Shown here one piece after another: positions 1 to 8,800 of a stretch of 18,872 bases of DNA. The position numbers and the translations under genes are program-made. Origin of the DNA: an uncultured Clostridia bacterium (GTDB taxonomy: Bacteria > Bacillota > Clostridia > Peptostreptococcales > Anaerovoracaceae); the NCBI GenBank assembly GCA_938046095.1, contig CALIXS010000016.1, forward strand, positions 1-18,872, given 5' to 3'. The notes below the pieces were generated by a model. The model was not told the DNA's origin, made no database searches, and saw nothing but the letters and a program-made list of their open reading frames with translations. How positions within the stretch are numbered: the stretch's first letter is position 1; every line of letters begins with the position of its first letter.

Positions 1-46
1 GTATTAAAAAATTAGAGGGAAAGAAATAATTATTTTAAGTAATTAA

Positions 47-68
47 TAGATAAATATATATTTATCTA
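47..68. repeat. Perfect 22-nt AT-rich inverted repeat
   Basis: Each 11-nt arm (TAGATAAATAT and its complement) is perfect, and the dyad covers the stop codon of the small membrane protein gene read on the minus strand. In that direction it is followed by a T-rich stretch, so it may work as a weak hairpin terminator. The stem is almost entirely A-T, which makes it a poor intrinsic terminator; a simple AT-rich palindrome at the edge of a mobile remnant is equally possible. Confidence 0.5.
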
Positions 69-296
69 TACCGCTCTAATTCTATCATTTATCAATTCAA
101 TAAACGCTATTGCTGTTGCTCCTACCATTGGCAGTCCGTATGGATTTAATAGAAATCCGATGACCAATGCTTCTATCCCTGCTTTTGTATCGTGCAACAT
201 AAAGAACGAACCTAATGTCACAATCACACAGATTGTCATTATGATATACAGTAGCGCCGTTCCTATGCCAAGCAAGAATGTCAGAAAAGCTGTCAA
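66..296 (-). CDS. CD1845-like small membrane protein, probably 5'-truncated
   Basis: The frame encodes 76 residues that are almost wholly hydrophobic: one segment at about 3-33, then a loop, then a second segment ending in FLLNPYGLPM and a short polar tail. This matches my recollection of the CD1845 family, small membrane proteins carried by clostridial conjugative transposons, which have a similar SPFGLPM-like motif before the last helix. The only start is a TTG at 296 with no ribosome binding site. The open frame and the resemblance to the family continue upstream (including a LFPISII segment) as far as the stop codon of the acetyltransferase gene at 351-353, where the family's usual ATG and first ten or so residues are absent. 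The gene therefore looks like a remnant, or it starts at an unusual codon near 348. Function is unknown. Family assignment is moderate; reality as a protein is uncertain. Confidence 0.5.
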   Translation of the reverse strand: MTAFLTFLLGIGTALLYIIMTICVIVTLGSFFMLHDTKAGIEALVIGFLLNPYGLPMVGATAIAFIELINDRIRAV

Positions 297-350
297 AATT
301 GATAAGATAATACTAATCGGAAATAAGCTGAAACCTGAAACGGTCTCAAT

Positions 351-806
351 TTATCTGCGTTTTTTCATAATGTATTTCAGCTTTGGAGACTCGATTACTT
401 CATCAATTTTGAACCCAAGTTTCTCATAAAGCTTCTTTGCATTTTGATTATAATTAAAAACTGTCAAAGTAATACTTTTGATATTGCCATCTTCAAAAAT
501 GGAATCCACAAATTCGTTCAGTGCCGCTGTCCCCAAACCCAAGCCGGTTTTTCGGGGGTTTAATACAAATCTTCCTATGTGTATGTTATCTTTATCGATT
601 CGTACTTTTTGTATCATCCCGATGAATTTGTTTTCATTGAAGATCGAAAATACATTTTCCAATTCTTTTATTGTGTCGTAATTCAAAGGGTAAGATATTT
701 GGGGGCCCATCCATTGCTCTTGAAACTCTTTACCTTTTTTATTGGACCATTCGCATAAAAGTAAAGCATTTTTTTGATTTATCCCTTTTTCATATCTAAT
801 GCTCAT
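351..806 (-). CDS. GNAT-family N-acetyltransferase
   Basis: This 151-residue protein is a single GNAT domain, which transfers an acetyl group from acetyl-CoA to an amine. The acetyl-CoA pyrophosphate-binding motif A is at residues 85-92 (R-K-T-G-L-G-L-G) after the beta strand IHIGRFVLNP. The C-terminal motif NYNQNAKKLYEKLGF at 118-132 is typical of RimI-like and small-molecule GNATs. The substrate cannot be inferred. I place the start at 806 because GAGG lies 7 nt before that ATG and the protein then begins MSIRYEKG; the longer frame from 878 adds 24 residues with no family resemblance. The gene is AT-rich like the adjacent CD1845-like gene, reads in the same direction 54 bp upstream of it, and may be cargo of the same former mobile element. 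Confidence 0.8.
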   Translation of the reverse strand: MSIRYEKGINQKNALLLCEWSNKKGKEFQEQWMGPQISYPLNYDTIKELENVFSIFNENKFIGMIQKVRIDKDNIHIGRFVLNPRKTGLGLGTAALNEFVDSIFEDGNIKSITLTVFNYNQNAKKLYEKLGFKIDEVIESPKLKYIMKKRR

Positions 807-1124
807 ATTCAATCCTCGCAAATCAGGTTTGCCTAATGATAACATATATTTATGAACGAAATCTATAACGCATGGCAACCCATAGAAGAAATGAAACCAT
901 AAACCCGACGTATTTCGTGGATGAGAATTTTGGTTCTAAGAACCTTTACAAGAGCGTAGAGGTTATATAAACAAGGTTTACAACATTGCGGAAGCAGAGA
1001 AAATATAAGTTCATGCTCTCCTTCGCCGGTGAGTGACAAAACGTCGATGATATGATAAAATCATAGTTTAGAAATCGTGTGCCGCACCTGTACGCCGGCA
1101 TGAAAATAGATTTGGGAGAAAAGA
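807..1124. other. Gap between acetyltransferase and prfA; possible gene debris
   Basis: No confident gene is present. A short plus-strand frame, 872-970, encodes 32 residues (starting MATHRRNETINPTYF and ending NLYKSVEVI). Other frames continue after it with coding-like text (a frame ending KVYNIAEAEKI and one ending KFMLSFAGE), as expected of a frameshifted remnant, but I do not recognise the protein. A 13-nt dyad, GGTTCT-A-AGAACC, lies at 932-944. Base composition rises from AT-rich to mixed between about 970 and 1030, just before the prfA promoter, so the edge of the inserted or decayed DNA probably lies here. I see no clear promoter for the minus-strand acetyltransferase. Confidence 0.4.
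1033..1061 (+). promoter_or_regulatory. Sigma-A-type promoter for prfA
   Basis: A -35 box GTGACA (1033-1038) and a -10 box TAAAAT (1056-1061) are separated by exactly 17 bp, each matching the consensus at five of six positions. They lie about 65 bp before the prfA start, leaving a short leader. This would start transcription of the prfA-sua5-rpiB block and perhaps of upp and tyrS too. Confidence 0.65.
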
Positions 1125-2189
1125 ATGTTTGATAAGTTGGATTTTATACTCGACAAGTACCGCGACATGTCCGTCAAGGTATCCGATCCGGAGGTCATAG
1201 CGGATCAGCCGACATGGCAGAGGTACATAAAAGAGATGGGCGAGATGGAGCCTATCGTAAAAAAATACGAGGAGTACAAGAAAACGAAGCAGCAACTTGC
1301 GGATGCGAAGGACATCGTAGAAAATGAGTCAGACGAGGAGTTTAGGGATCTCGCCAAGTTGGAGATATCAGATGCGGAGGAAAGTCTCGGCACGCTGACG
1401 GATGAGCTCAAGGTGTTGCTTTTGCCTAAAGACCCGAACGATGACAGGAACGTCATTTTAGAGGTCAGGGCGGGGACGGGCGGCGAGGAGGCCGCACTGT
1501 TCGGACAGGATCTTCTGCGTATGTACATGAGATATGCCGAGCGCCGCAGGTGGAAGACAGAGCTGCTCGATATGAACGATACGGGCATGGGCGGCATCAA
1601 GGAGGCCGTACTCATGATAAAGGGCAAGGGCGCCTACTCGCGTCTCAAGTACGAGAGCGGAGTACACAGGGTGCAGAGAGTCCCGGAGACCGAGTCGAGC
1701 GGACGCATCCATACGTCGGCGGCTACGGTTGCGGTGCTGCCAGAGGTCGACGACGTGGAGGTCGATCTCGACCCGAACGACGTAAGAGTCGACGTTTACA
1801 GAGCATCGGGCAACGGCGGACAGTGCGTCAACACGACGGATTCGGCGGTCAGGCTCACGCACATACCTACGGGGCTCGTCGTGACGTGTCAGGACGAGAA
1901 GTCGCAGATAAAAAACAAAGACAAGGCGTTCAGGGTTTTGAGGTCGAGACTTTACGATCTTAAGGTTCAGGAGCAGCAAAAGGAAATATCGGCGGAGAGA
2001 AAGAGCCAGATAGGAACGGGCGACAGGTCGGAGCGTATAAGGACGTACAACTTCCCGCAGGGACGGTGTACCGACCACAGGATAGGGCTTACTCTGTACA
2101 GGCTCGATGCCATACTCGACGGCGATATCGACGAGATAATAGACGGCCTTATAACGAGCGACCAGGCCGAAAAGATGAAGGCGTTCTGA
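1125..2189 (+). CDS. prfA: Peptide chain release factor 1 (RF1)
   Basis: RF1 recognises UAA and UAG stop codons in the ribosomal A site and releases the finished peptide. The 354 residues are close to the usual 355-360. The stop-codon-reading tripeptide has the RF1 pattern P-x-T, here PET at 187-189 inside HRVQRVPETESSGR; RF2 would have SPF. The catalytic GGQ is at 231-233 (GNGGQCVNTTDSAVRL), whose glutamine is normally methylated by PrmC. GGGAG sits 7 nt before the ATG. It is the first gene of the GC-rich plus-strand block, directly behind a promoter. In many Bacillota prmC is adjacent to prfA, but it is not in this window; upstream lies degraded accessory DNA. Confidence 0.97.
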   Translation: MFDKLDFILDKYRDMSVKVSDPEVIADQPTWQRYIKEMGEMEPIVKKYEEYKKTKQQLADAKDIVENESDEEFRDLAKLEISDAEESLGTLTDELKVLLLPKDPNDDRNVILEVRAGTGGEEAALFGQDLLRMYMRYAERRRWKTELLDMNDTGMGGIKEAVLMIKGKGAYSRLKYESGVHRVQRVPETESSGRIHTSAATVAVLPEVDDVEVDLDPNDVRVDVYRASGNGGQCVNTTDSAVRLTHIPTGLVVTCQDEKSQIKNKDKAFRVLRSRLYDLKVQEQQKEISAERKSQIGTGDRSERIRTYNFPQGRCTDHRIGLTLYRLDAILDGDIDEIIDGLITSDQAEKMKAF

Positions 2190-2196
2190 TACGGAC

Positions 2197-3306
2197 ATGA
2201 AGACGCTTCTTTTGACTGATTCGGCAGATGATATACGAAGAGCGGCCGGAATAATAAGGAGGGGTGGACTTGTCGGATTCCCGACGGAAACCGTATACGG
2301 ACTCGGTGCGGATGCGCTTAATGCGGATGCGGTGAGAAGGGTCTATGCGGCAAAGGGCCGGCCGTCCGATAATCCCATGATAGTTCATATTTCGGACAGG
2401 GATGAGCTCGGAGGGCTTACTGCCGAGGTCACGGCCGATATGAGAAAGCTTATGGACGCGTTCTGGCCGGGTCCCATGACGATGATAGTGAGGCGTGATC
2501 CGAAGATTCCGGACGTCACGACCGGTGGACTCGATACGGTCGGCATCAGACTGCCGTCGAACGAGGTCGCGCGGAAGCTTATAAGGCTTTCGGGCTGCCC
2601 GATCGCAGCGCCGAGCGCCAACATATCGGGGAAACCCAGCCCTACGACGGCCGAGCATGTGATAAACGACCTCGGCGGCAGGATAGACGCCGTAATTGTC
2701 GGGCGGGATTGTGACATCGGAATAGAATCCTCCGTCATAGACATGACCGGAGATGTACCGGTCATATTAAGACCGGGCGCGGTAACTGCAGAAATGCTTT
2801 CCGTCGTCCTGGACAAAGAGGTGCGGTTTGATTCGGCGCTGAAGGTCAGACCGGAGGTCATAATAGATCCGGAGGATGCGGTGAGTTACCGCAGAGAGCG
2901 AAATTTGTGCGCGCGGGCGGACACGGCGTTTCCGTGCGGTGATAATGATGCTGCGGGCTGCGGCGGTGAGGGCTTCAGGCCTAAGTCGCCCGGCATGAAG
3001 TACAGGCATTACGCGCCAAATGCGGCGATGACGGTATACGACGGCGCTTCGGACTCCGTGCGCGAGGCGATGCGCGAAGACGCGGACAGGCTGCGCGCAG
3101 CCGGAAAAACAGTGACCGTAATAGAGCTTGATCGCAGCCCGGACGGTGAGAAAAGAGCCGCGCACGATCTGTTCGCGGCGCTTCGCGGGGCGGACGAGAA
3201 CGGTGCGGATGTGATACTGATAAACGCGCTGCCCGAGGAAGGGCTCGGGTTCTCCGTCATGAACCGGGTGCTCAAGTCGGCAGGTTACAATATAAGAAAG
3301 GTCTAA
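2197..3306 (+). CDS. L-threonylcarbamoyladenylate synthase (Sua5/YwlC type)
   Basis: The enzyme makes threonylcarbamoyl-AMP from threonine, bicarbonate and ATP, the first step of t6A37 modification of ANN-decoding tRNAs. At 369 residues it is the long Sua5 form. The YrdC-like catalytic domain runs from 1 to about 205, with FPTETVYGLG at 28-37, KGRPSDNP at 53-60 and the S/T-rich loop APSANISGKPSPT at 138-150. The Sua5 hallmark linker KSPGMKYRHYAP follows at 263-274, then the C-terminal Rossmann-like domain. It starts 7 bp after the prfA stop with no clear Shine-Dalgarno sequence, so translation probably depends on coupling to prfA. Adjacency to prfA and rpiB is common in Bacillota. A glycine- and cysteine-containing stretch at about 236-260, between the two domains, looks poorly conserved. 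Confidence 0.95.
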   Translation: MKTLLLTDSADDIRRAAGIIRRGGLVGFPTETVYGLGADALNADAVRRVYAAKGRPSDNPMIVHISDRDELGGLTAEVTADMRKLMDAFWPGPMTMIVRRDPKIPDVTTGGLDTVGIRLPSNEVARKLIRLSGCPIAAPSANISGKPSPTTAEHVINDLGGRIDAVIVGRDCDIGIESSVIDMTGDVPVILRPGAVTAEMLSVVLDKEVRFDSALKVRPEVIIDPEDAVSYRRERNLCARADTAFPCGDNDAAGCGGEGFRPKSPGMKYRHYAPNAAMTVYDGASDSVREAMREDADRLRAAGKTVTVIELDRSPDGEKRAAHDLFAALRGADENGADVILINALPEEGLGFSVMNRVLKSAGYNIRKV

Positions 3307-3321
3307 ATAAGAAAGGTCCGA
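3292..3321 (+). repeat. 15-bp tandem duplication across the sua5 stop codon
   Basis: ATAAGAAAGGTC occurs at 3292-3303 and again at 3307-3318. The two 15-bp units match at 13 of 15 positions. The first copy holds the last codons and, at its end, the TAA stop of the threonylcarbamoyl-AMP synthase gene; the second is part of the short leader of rpiB. It looks like a local slippage duplication. Confidence 0.6.
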
Positions 3322-3331
3322 GGGTAAGAAT

Positions 3332-3772
3332 ATGATTATAGCATTCGCAGCCGACCACGGCGGATATGAACTGAAAGATGCGCTCAAAAAACACGTTATA
3401 GACAGAGGGATCAAAACGATAGACCTCGGAACGCACTCGACGGAGCCCGTAGATTATCCGGAATACGGAAAGCTGTGCGGACAGGCCGTTGCGTCCGGAA
3501 AGGCGGATTTAGGAATTGTCTGCTGCGGTTCGGGAATAGGCATTTCGATAGCCGCGAACAAGGTGCACGGTGTGCGCTGCGCGCTTTGTACGTCGGTCGT
3601 GATGGCAACGCTCGCAAAACAGCACAATAACGCAAATATGCTTTCGTTCGGGGGCCGTATCGTGACGCCCGAGCTCGCGTGCGCAATGGTCGATGCGTGG
3701 CTGGACAGCGAATGGCTCGGAAGTACCGCGGAACGCCACAAAAGACGCGTAGCGATGCTCGACGAGATGTGA
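3332..3772 (+). CDS. rpiB: Ribose-5-phosphate isomerase B
   Basis: RpiB interconverts ribose 5-phosphate and ribulose 5-phosphate in the pentose phosphate pathway; some members of the RpiB/LacAB family act on allose or galactose phosphates. The 146 residues match the usual length. Visible landmarks are the DHGG phosphate-binding turn at 8-11, the cysteine pair in VCCGSGIGISIAANK (the catalytic base should be C65, just before the glycine), and the QHNNAN segment at 97-102 with the catalytic histidine H98. GAGGG lies 7 nt before the ATG. Its position between the t6A gene and upp, rather than in a sugar operon, supports the housekeeping isomerase and argues against LacA/LacB. Confidence 0.93.
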   Translation: MIIAFAADHGGYELKDALKKHVIDRGIKTIDLGTHSTEPVDYPEYGKLCGQAVASGKADLGIVCCGSGIGISIAANKVHGVRCALCTSVVMATLAKQHNNANMLSFGGRIVTPELACAMVDAWLDSEWLGSTAERHKRRVAMLDEM

Positions 3773-3786
3773 GTTTTGTTTATAAT
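3759..3786 (+). promoter_or_regulatory. Weak candidate promoter for upp
   Basis: A perfect TATAAT (3781-3786) lies 35 bp before the upp start. The -35 region 16 bp upstream, TCGACG (3759-3764), matches the consensus at only four of six positions and lies at the 3' end of rpiB. The 49-bp gap, longer than the others in this block, is consistent with separate initiation, but read-through from rpiB is also likely. Confidence 0.35.
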
Positions 3787-3810
3787 TTTGAAGTTGATAC
3801 AATCAAAACC

Positions 3811-3816
3811 GGGAGG
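3811..3816 (+). promoter_or_regulatory. Shine-Dalgarno site that fixes the upp start
   Basis: GGGAGG is placed 5 nt before the ATG at 3822. The alternative in-frame GTG at 3816 overlaps this site and so cannot use it, which makes ATG 3822 the probable start. Confidence 0.8.
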
Positions 3817-3821
3817 TGGCT

Positions 3822-4451
3822 ATGGGAAAGGTTTACGTATTTGATCATCCGCTTATACAGCACAAGGTTTCGCTTATGAGAATGAAGGAGACGAGCGTCA
3901 AGGACTTCCGTCAGCTTGCAAAGGAGGTCGCCATCCTGATGGGCTTCGAGGCGACGAGAGATCTGCCTCTCAAGGAGGTAAATATTGAAACTCCGATGTG
4001 CAAGGCTGTGGTCAGCATGCTCGACGGGGAGGACATCGCTATCGTCCCTATCCTGAGAGCGGGACTCGGCTTTGTCGACGGCATGCTCGAGCTTGTACCG
4101 AACGCCAAGGTTGGACATGTCGGCCTTTACAGAGATCCCGAAACGCACGAACCGATAGAATATTACTGCAAGCTGCCGACGGATATCGACAAGCGCCGCA
4201 TCTTCGTGCTCGACCCTATGCTTGCCACCGGCGGCTCCGCTATCGCGGCGATAGATTTCATCAAAAGGCGCGGCGGCAGGGACATAACGTTCATGTGTCT
4301 CATAGCCGCTCCCGAGGGTATAAAAGCGCTTCAGGACGCACACGACGATGTTGACATTTATATCGCGGCGAAGGACGAGAGGCTGAACGAAAAGGCTTAC
4401 ATTCTCCCGGGGCTCGGAGACGCGGGAGACAGACTTTACGGCACAAAATAA
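3822..4451 (+). CDS. upp: Uracil phosphoribosyltransferase
   Basis: UPRT makes UMP from uracil and PRPP, the pyrimidine salvage step. From the ATG at 3822 it is 209 residues, exactly the usual bacterial length. The PRPP-binding loop VLDPMLATGGSA is at 129-140, the RAGLGFVDGM segment is at 79-88, and the C-terminal uracil-binding segment YILPGLGDAGDRLYGTK is complete. A six-nucleotide-longer GTG start would leave no room for the ribosome binding site. It follows rpiB after 49 bp and is followed by tyrS after 30 bp; the rpiB-upp order is frequent in Bacillota. No PyrR-type attenuator is visible in the short leader. Confidence 0.96.
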   Translation: MGKVYVFDHPLIQHKVSLMRMKETSVKDFRQLAKEVAILMGFEATRDLPLKEVNIETPMCKAVVSMLDGEDIAIVPILRAGLGFVDGMLELVPNAKVGHVGLYRDPETHEPIEYYCKLPTDIDKRRIFVLDPMLATGGSAIAAIDFIKRRGGRDITFMCLIAAPEGIKALQDAHDDVDIYIAAKDERLNEKAYILPGLGDAGDRLYGTK

Positions 4452-4481
4452 TTCAAGCATCAGAAGGAGTTAATCAATTCG

Positions 4482-5819
4482 ATGAAAAATTTCATTCCGG
4501 ACAACGTCAGCAGATATGACAATGTTTATGACGTACTGAAAGAGAGAGGCTTTATCGAGCAGACGACGGCAGACGAATCGGTAATACGCGATCTGCTCGG
4601 CAAAGAGAAGATCAGATTTTATATCGGTTTCGATCCGACGGCTGACTGCCTGCATGTAGGTCATTTTATGCAGGTCATTATAATGATGTATATGCAGAAG
4701 TTCGGACATACGCCGGTGGTTCTCCTTGGGGGAGGCACGGGTATGGTCGGAGATCCGACAGGTCGTACGGACATGAGAAAGATCATGGACGTGGAGACGA
4801 TCGACAGCAACTGCAGGCAGTTCAAAAAGCTGTTCGACAGGTACCTGGAGTTCGACGAGGATTGGAAGTACGAGGGCAACCGCGGCGTGTTCGAGCCGGG
4901 AAAAGCAAACAAAACGCCTGAGCCGGGCAAGGCTATAACCGTCAATAACGGCGAGTGGCTGAGACCCCTCAGTTTTGTCGAATTTGTGCGCACCGTCGGA
5001 GCGAGCTTCAACGTCAACACGATGCTGAGATCCGAGGCGTTCAAACAGCGCATGTCAAGAGAGGGTGGCCTGACGTTCTTCGAGTTCAGCTATATGCTTA
5101 TGCAGAGCTACGATTTCATGGTTATGGCAAGGGATTTTGACGTAAAGATGCAGTTCGGAGGGAACGACCAGTGGTCGAATATAATAGGCGGCGTAGACCT
5201 TACGCGCAAGATGACCGGCAAAGAGGTATACGGCATGACCTTCTCGCTCCTTACGACGAGCGAAGGAAAGAAGATGGGCAAGACCCAAAATGGCGCACTT
5301 TGGCTTGACGGCACGCGTACGTCACCGTACGAGTTTTTCCAGTATTGGAGAAATGTCGTCGATGAGGATGTCAACAAGTGCCTGAGGATGCTTACATTCC
5401 TTCCTATGGAAGAGGTGGAGCGCCTGTCTTCGCTCGAGGGTGCGGAGATCAACAAAGCAAAAGAGCTGCTCGCCTATGAGATAACAAAACTCGTTCACGG
5501 CAGGGAAGAAGCGGAAAAGGCTCTCGAAGCGTCGCACAGCGCGTTCGGGGGAGGAGCGGCATCAGAGAATATACCGTCGATCGAGCTTTCCCGCGATGTG
5601 TTCGCGGGCGAGGGCAAGGGTCTCGTATCTCTGATCAAAGAACTCGGGCTTGTACCGAGCAACGGGGAGGGTTTCCGGACGATAGAGCAGGGAGGCCTTT
5701 CCGTAAACGGCGAAAAGGTAACAAACCCTAAGACTTTTGTGACCGAAGCGGACTTCGCGGATGATGTTCTTCTCATCCGGAAGGGCAAGAAAAAAGTTAT
5801 AAAGGTCGTCATAAGATAA
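4482..5819 (+). CDS. tyrS: Tyrosyl-tRNA synthetase
   Basis: A class I synthetase that charges tRNA-Tyr. In 445 residues the class I HIGH signature appears as HVGH (58-61), followed by GGGTGMVGDPTGR (83-95); the tyrosine/tRNA region has QFGGNDQWSNI (224-234), and the KMSKS signature appears as KMGKT (264-268). The C-terminal 70 residues or so form an S4-like RNA-binding domain (GLSVNGEKVTNP). A lysine- and proline-rich stretch at about 128-158 is longer than in the short Bacillus-type enzymes. AAGGAG precedes the ATG by 12 nt, rather far, but no nearer start fits. There is no T-box leader in the 30-bp gap, so its control differs from the tRNA-sensing tyrS genes common in this phylum. Confidence 0.96.
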   Translation: MKNFIPDNVSRYDNVYDVLKERGFIEQTTADESVIRDLLGKEKIRFYIGFDPTADCLHVGHFMQVIIMMYMQKFGHTPVVLLGGGTGMVGDPTGRTDMRKIMDVETIDSNCRQFKKLFDRYLEFDEDWKYEGNRGVFEPGKANKTPEPGKAITVNNGEWLRPLSFVEFVRTVGASFNVNTMLRSEAFKQRMSREGGLTFFEFSYMLMQSYDFMVMARDFDVKMQFGGNDQWSNIIGGVDLTRKMTGKEVYGMTFSLLTTSEGKKMGKTQNGALWLDGTRTSPYEFFQYWRNVVDEDVNKCLRMLTFLPMEEVERLSSLEGAEINKAKELLAYEITKLVHGREEAEKALEASHSAFGGGAASENIPSIELSRDVFAGEGKGLVSLIKELGLVPSNGEGFRTIEQGGLSVNGEKVTNPKTFVTEADFADDVLLIRKGKKKVIKVVIR

Positions 5820-5837
5820 TAAGAAAAAGGATAAAGC

Positions 5838-8800
5838 ATGAACAACCCGAAATTTGACGGTATAGACCATCCGGTCAGAGAGGTTACGGACCTCAAGGAC
5901 ATAATAGTATCAAGCTCCGAGCTTTTTGCCGACAAGGCGGCGTATTTGCAGAAGGACAGGCCGGGCGGTGCGTTCAGGCCCGTTTATTACAGACAGGTAA
6001 GAAAAGACATGGATGCCCTTGGAACGAGATTTATCGATCTCGGACTGAAGGGCAGGAAGATAGCCGTCGTGGGCGAAACGAGCTATTATTGGTTTCTGAC
6101 GTATTTTGCCGCTGTCTGCGGCACAGGCTGCATAGTGCCGCTCGACAGGAATCTGCCGGCGGATGAGCTGAAGAGCCTGATACGCAGATCAGGCGCCGAC
6201 GCTATAGTTTTCAGCAGAAAATACTCGAAGACGGTCGATGAGCTTCGCGGCGCGGATAACGATATTAAGCATTTTATTTCGATGAGCAGCGACGAACACG
6301 ACGGCGATACGCTTTCGCTCGAACGATTGATAAGTGAGGGTGAAAGTCTTCTCGACAGCGGCGACCGGCGTTTTGCCGATGCGGTTATAGACCCGGATCA
6401 GATGGCCTCGCTCATATTTACGTCCGGCACCACGGGCAGAGCAAAGGGCGTAATGCTCTCGCACCGCAATATCGCCGCAAACGTGGTGAACATGTCGAGA
6501 CGCGAGCGGCTCGGAGAAAACTGGATCGTTCTTTCCATACTTCCGACGCACCATACGTACGAAAATACATGCGTGGACTGGACTACGTTCTATCAGGGCA
6601 AGACGCTGGCGATATGCGAGGGAATCAAATATATACTCAAAAACATGAACGAGGTGCATGCAAACTGCCTCGTAGGTGTTCCCCTCGTATTCGAAAAGAT
6701 ATACAAGGGCATGATGAAGCAGGCGGATGCCAGAGGTGAGGGCGAAAAGCTGCGCAATGCCATCGCGCTGTCGAGGCGCCTGAAATTATACAACAGGCCT
6801 GCCGTCACAAAGAGGATGTTCAAGGCGATACATACGGCGCTCGGCGGAGAGATGAAGATGTTCATCGCGGGCGGCGCGGCGATAAACCCTAAGGTCATAA
6901 GAGACTTTGAGGCGATGGGTATTCCTATGATGCAGGGCTACGGCATGACGGAAAATTCACCGATCATCGCCGTGAATCAGGACAATTACAGCATCGCGGA
7001 ATCCGTCGGAAGGCCGATGCACGGTACTGAGGTCAGAATTGTAGATGCGAATGATGAAGGTATCGGAGAGATAATCTGTAGGGGGCCGTCCGTCATGCTC
7101 GGTTACTACGAGGATCCCGAGGCGACGGCCGAGGTCATAAGAGACGGCTGGCTCTATACGGGCGATCTCGGCTATATGGATGAGCGCGGCTTCCTTTACG
7201 TTACGGGTCGTAAGAAGACCGTCATCGTAACAAAGGGCGGCAAAAACATCTTCCCGGAAGAGATAGAAGAGGTCATCAAGAAGAATCCGCTCGTAAAGGA
7301 AACCATCGTACACGGCGTAAACGACAAAAAGATCGGAAACGTTATCGTGGCCGCGGATATACAGCCTAATTACGAGCTGCTCGCCGAGCAGAAAGGCGAG
7401 ATGACGGACAGCGGGGTATATTATTTCTTCCGCGATCTCATAGACGAGATAAATAAGACTATGCCGCCGTACAAGGCAATAAAGCGCATAAACATACACA
7501 GAGAGGATTTTGCCATGACTACCACGGGGAAGGTTAAGCGCTACGGAAATTTCGTTGAGGGCGAGGAAAATGACGGAAGTCCTGATTTCATCGAAAAAAA
7601 GGCCGCCGAGAAAAAGCGTGCCGACGATGTCATACGCAGCATCGCCGAGAGCGATGATCCGCTGCTCAGATACAAAACGGGCAGAGCTATAACCGACATA
7701 AAGCAGATGTTTGAGACGAGTGTAGAGCTGTACGGCGACAGACCGGCCTTCCGACAGAAATTTGCCAGGGGTGAGAGCTATTCCGTAATCACGTACAAAC
7801 AGGCGCTTGCCGACGTAAACGGTCTCGGCACGGCTTTGATAAACCGCGGACTGAAGGGCAGACGAATTGCGATAATAGGTGATACGTATTATCAGTGGGA
7901 ATCCTCATACCTTGCCGTCACGGGCGGTGTGGGCGTTGCGGTTCCCCTCGACAGGGAGCTGAGCGCAAAAGAGCTTAAATACCTTATCAAGGACGCGGGG
8001 GTTTCGGCCGTTATGTTCAGCAGGCGTTACGAGAATCTCTTCAGGGAGATGAAGGATAGCGAAGATACTGATCTCGAAGTGCTTGTGAACCTCGACTCCG
8101 ACAGCGGCAAAAACGGCGTCCTTTCGTGGAGTGAGCTGATTGAGGAGGGCAAAAGCCAGGTCGCTCAGGGAGACAGGCAGTTTATAGATGCCGAGATCAT
8201 CGCCTCCGACATGGCGGTGATACTGTACACCTCGGGCACGACAGGATTTGCCAAGGGTGTAATGCTGAGCAACACGAACATATGTGAGGATCTCATGACA
8301 GCGCCGACGATATTGAACGTAAATCCGGAGGATATTTTCTTCTCGGTGTTGCCGGTGCATCATACATACGAATGTACATGTGCATTCCTGATGCCGCTTT
8401 ACAAGGGTGCGTCGATAGCTTTTTGCGAGGGACTCAAGTATATAACAAATAACCTGAAGGAGGTCAGGCCGACCATGCTTCTCGGTGTACCGGTTCTGAT
8501 AGAGACGCTGTATAAGCGCATCTGGAAGACGGCGAAGCAGGAGGGCAAGGACAAGCTTCTTCGCAGGGTAATGGCGATCAATGCGAGAACGAAGAAGATC
8601 GGTATCAACATAGCAAAGCCGCTCGTCAAGGATATAACCGATGTATTCGGCGGCAGGATGAGGATGCTTATTTCGGGCGGTGCGGCGATAGACCCCGCGA
8701 TACTGTGGTTCTTTAACGATATAGGGATTCAGGCGGTTCAGGGTTACGGCCTTACGGAATGCTCTCCTATGGCTGCTCTCAATCCTGATGTTGAAGCCGA

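Noticed and set aside
160..429. Plus-strand 89-codon ORF at the left edge
   Set aside because: It overlaps the opposite-strand membrane protein and acetyltransferase frames and has no motif; treated as antisense shadow.
1080..1101. TGCCG/CGGCA pairing in the prfA leader as a regulatory hairpin
   Set aside because: Only 5 bp with an 11-nt loop; expected by chance in GC-richer sequence.
1809..1830. Cysteine after the GGQ motif of RF1, where many bacteria have histidine
   Set aside because: This position varies between bacterial RF1 proteins and GGQC is, as I recall, common in Clostridia; not evidence of altered function.
1458..2198. Minus-strand ORF (246 codons) opposite prfA
   Set aside because: No family resemblance, while prfA is certain on the other strand.
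4452..4481. T-box leader before tyrS (and before lysS)
   Set aside because: Only 30 bp (tyrS) and 11 bp (lysS) separate these genes from the preceding ones, far too short for a T-box element.
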